40,673 bases of DNA. It comes from an uncultured Clostridia bacterium. Its GTDB lineage: Bacteria > Bacillota > Clostridia > Oscillospirales > Acutalibacteraceae. The stretch lies in NCBI GenBank assembly GCA_944380875.1, contig CALWJA010000058.1:1-40673 (forward strand). Direction: 5' to 3'. Within the stretch, counting starts at the first letter, position 1; each line of letters opens with the position of its first letter. Shown here one piece after another: positions 39,449-40,673 of this stretch. Below the pieces are notes generated by a model, which worked only from the letters and a program-made list of their open reading frames with translations, ran no database searches and was not told where the DNA came from. A program made the translations under genes and the position numbers.

Positions 39449-40673
39449 ATGAAAAAATCTAATCCTATTGTTTTTGAGAATAGTTCAGCCTGGAAACAGA
39501 GAATTCAAATTGGGTTTCTGGCTCTTATTCTCGCCAGTGTGGTTACTGTTATGGTTTGGAATACGTCCGAACTGAATAGGGTGTTGGAACGAAGCACGGG
39601 CCAGTATGTAAAGGATGTATCCTATCAGCTCACCAGCGATATTGCTGCAAGGGTATATTCTCACGAATTGGCTTTGCAACAGCTTGCAGACTCTATTCCC
39701 AGATTGACAGATGATGAGGCTACAGAAGAGTTTTTAGAGAGAAAGGCAAAGATTTTGGATTTTGATGACCTTGTTCTTATCAGCAAGGAAGGAGATTCCA
39801 TCCCTAAAGATTTTGATATAACAGATTTGCAGGATTTTTCTGGAATAAAGCAATCCTTTGATGGGGAAACAGCCCTCACTTATGTGGAAGGGCAGAATTT
39901 GCTATATTCAACACCAGTTTATTCAGATGGTAAAACAGATAAAGTTTTAGTAGGTGTAAGAAAAAAAGAAACTATGCAGGCCCTTATTCAGCCTAAAAGT
40001 TTTGGGGGAAGCGGGCTATCCTGCATTGTGGGAAGCGAGGGGGAAGTGGTGGTATCTCCCACAGATTTAAAACCTTTTCTGCAGTTGGAAGATATTATAG
40101 CTTCCGGTTCCGATGAACAGGCGGTCAATGCTGTTGAGCAGATGAAAGAAGATATGAAAAATAAAGCTTCCGGTGTTTTTTACTTTACTTCTGTTGGAGG
40201 CCGTCGGCTCGTTATGTCCTATCATGCGTTGGGAGTCAATGATTGGATTTTGCTCACGTTGGTTCCTGCTGATTTAATTTCAGGAGAAGCCACTGCCTAT
40301 ATGTACCGTTCTTTTGCCATTGTAGGCGTTATTATTGTAGTGTTTATTCTGTTTATTTTCTTGACAATTCGTTTTTACAGAAAAAATAGGAAACAACTGG
40401 AAAAAATTGCATTTACAGATCCTCTTACAGGAGGAATGAATAATGCAGCCTTTCAAATAGAATTTCAAAAATTAGCCGAAAATGCGCCGCCGTCTACGTA
40501 TACGGTGGCCCTTATGAATGTAAAGGGATTTAAGCTTATCAATGAGAATTTCGGTATTTTGGCCGGTAACGACATATTAAAGCATATTTATTTTGTCTTA
40601 AAAAATCATGTGAAAAAGGGAGAATTGGTGGCCAGAGGAGAAGCTGATTACTTCTTTCTTGCCTTAAAGGAAA
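39449..40673 (+). CDS. Membrane sensor with a degenerate GGDEF domain (cut by the window end)
   Basis: Partial: 408 codons are visible and the frame is open at the window edge. After GGAG and ATG come a short cytosolic start, a membrane helix (about 23-37), an extracellular Cache-like sensing region (to about 275), a second helix (about 289-309, SFAIVGVIIVVFILFIFLTI), and a GGDEF domain starting FTDPLTGGMNNAAF. The active-site loop reads RGEADYFF: aligned with GGDEF it is EADYF, so cyclase activity is unlikely. Many proteins of this shape in Clostridia continue into an EAL phosphodiesterase domain; whether this one does lies beyond the window. Confidence 0.85.
   Translation, partial: MKKSNPIVFENSSAWKQRIQIGFLALILASVVTVMVWNTSELNRVLERSTGQYVKDVSYQLTSDIAARVYSHELALQQLADSIPRLTDDEATEEFLERKAKILDFDDLVLISKEGDSIPKDFDITDLQDFSGIKQSFDGETALTYVEGQNLLYSTPVYSDGKTDKVLVGVRKKETMQALIQPKSFGGSGLSCIVGSEGEVVVSPTDLKPFLQLEDIIASGSDEQAVNAVEQMKEDMKNKASGVFYFTSVGGRRLVMSYHALGVNDWILLTLVPADLISGEATAYMYRSFAIVGVIIVVFILFIFLTIRFYRKNRKQLEKIAFTDPLTGGMNNAAFQIEFQKLAENAPPSTYTVALMNVKGFKLINENFGILAGNDILKHIYFVLKNHVKKGELVARGEADYFFLALKE

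Noticed and set aside
1-40673. CRISPR arrays, insertion sequences, prophage genes or an origin of replication
   Set aside because: No regularly spaced repeats, transposase, integrase, phage structural gene or DnaA-box cluster was recognised.

Overview
The window looks like a chromosomal segment of an anaerobic, endospore-forming member of the Clostridia (Bacillota), probably a gut lineage. Seen in the sequence: a clostridial-order rnfCDGEAB operon, sporulation genes (dpaA/dpaB for dipicolinate and the forespore sigma factor sigG), an [FeFe]-hydrogenase-type protein, a CIRCE element, AGGAGG-type ribosome binding sites and frequent GTG/TTG starts. Family- or genus-level assignment cannot be made from this alone. 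No transposase, integrase, prophage or CRISPR array was found.

Layout. 1-463: two nearly identical tRNA-Leu(CAA) genes facing each other across a strongly structured 257-bp spacer. 570-7621 (minus strand): one nine-gene transcription unit apbE - NusG-domain-II protein - Gx-family membrane protein - rnfC-D-G-E-A-B. It encodes the ferredoxin:NAD+ oxidoreductase (Rnf), its flavin transferase and two poorly understood membrane partners, ends in a strong terminator, and has a palindromic operator-like site on its promoter. 7948-9761 (plus): trmB and a secreted M23 peptidase. 9866-10297 (minus): hsp20, divergent from 10761-15191 (plus), a tightly packed nucleoside-salvage operon deoB-deoD-deoC-cdd-pdp. 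A CIRCE element lies between them. 15319-16713 (minus): murC. 17015-18462 (plus): dpaA-dpaB. 18548-20228: a tail-anchored zinc-ribbon protein and metY. 20482-21537: an RNA/DNA methylase. 21750-22529: sigG.

22655-31691 is a carbohydrate locus that is more AT-rich than its flanks. It has an LplA-type lipoprotein and two permeases on the minus strand, divergent from a YesM/YesN-type two-component system and a GH95 alpha-L-fucosidase on the plus strand. No transporter ATPase is encoded here, so it must be supplied from elsewhere. Imported fucosylated oligosaccharides would be cut inside the cell, because the GH95 enzyme has no signal peptide.

32052-33780 (minus): pyrE and an RluA-type pseudouridine synthase. 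34177-35001 (plus): radC. 35235-37769: a CdaR-type regulator and a MOFRL-type glycerate 2-kinase. 37968-39197: a stand-alone short [FeFe]-hydrogenase-like protein. 39449 to the end: a truncated membrane sensor with a degenerate GGDEF domain.

Most genes are recognisable housekeeping or accessory families. The places most worth a second look are the tRNA-Leu inverted pair with its folded spacer, the CIRCE element that reads into the deo operon, the operator candidates in the apbE-rnf and fucosidase loci, and the hydrogenase-like / degenerate GGDEF pair at the right end.
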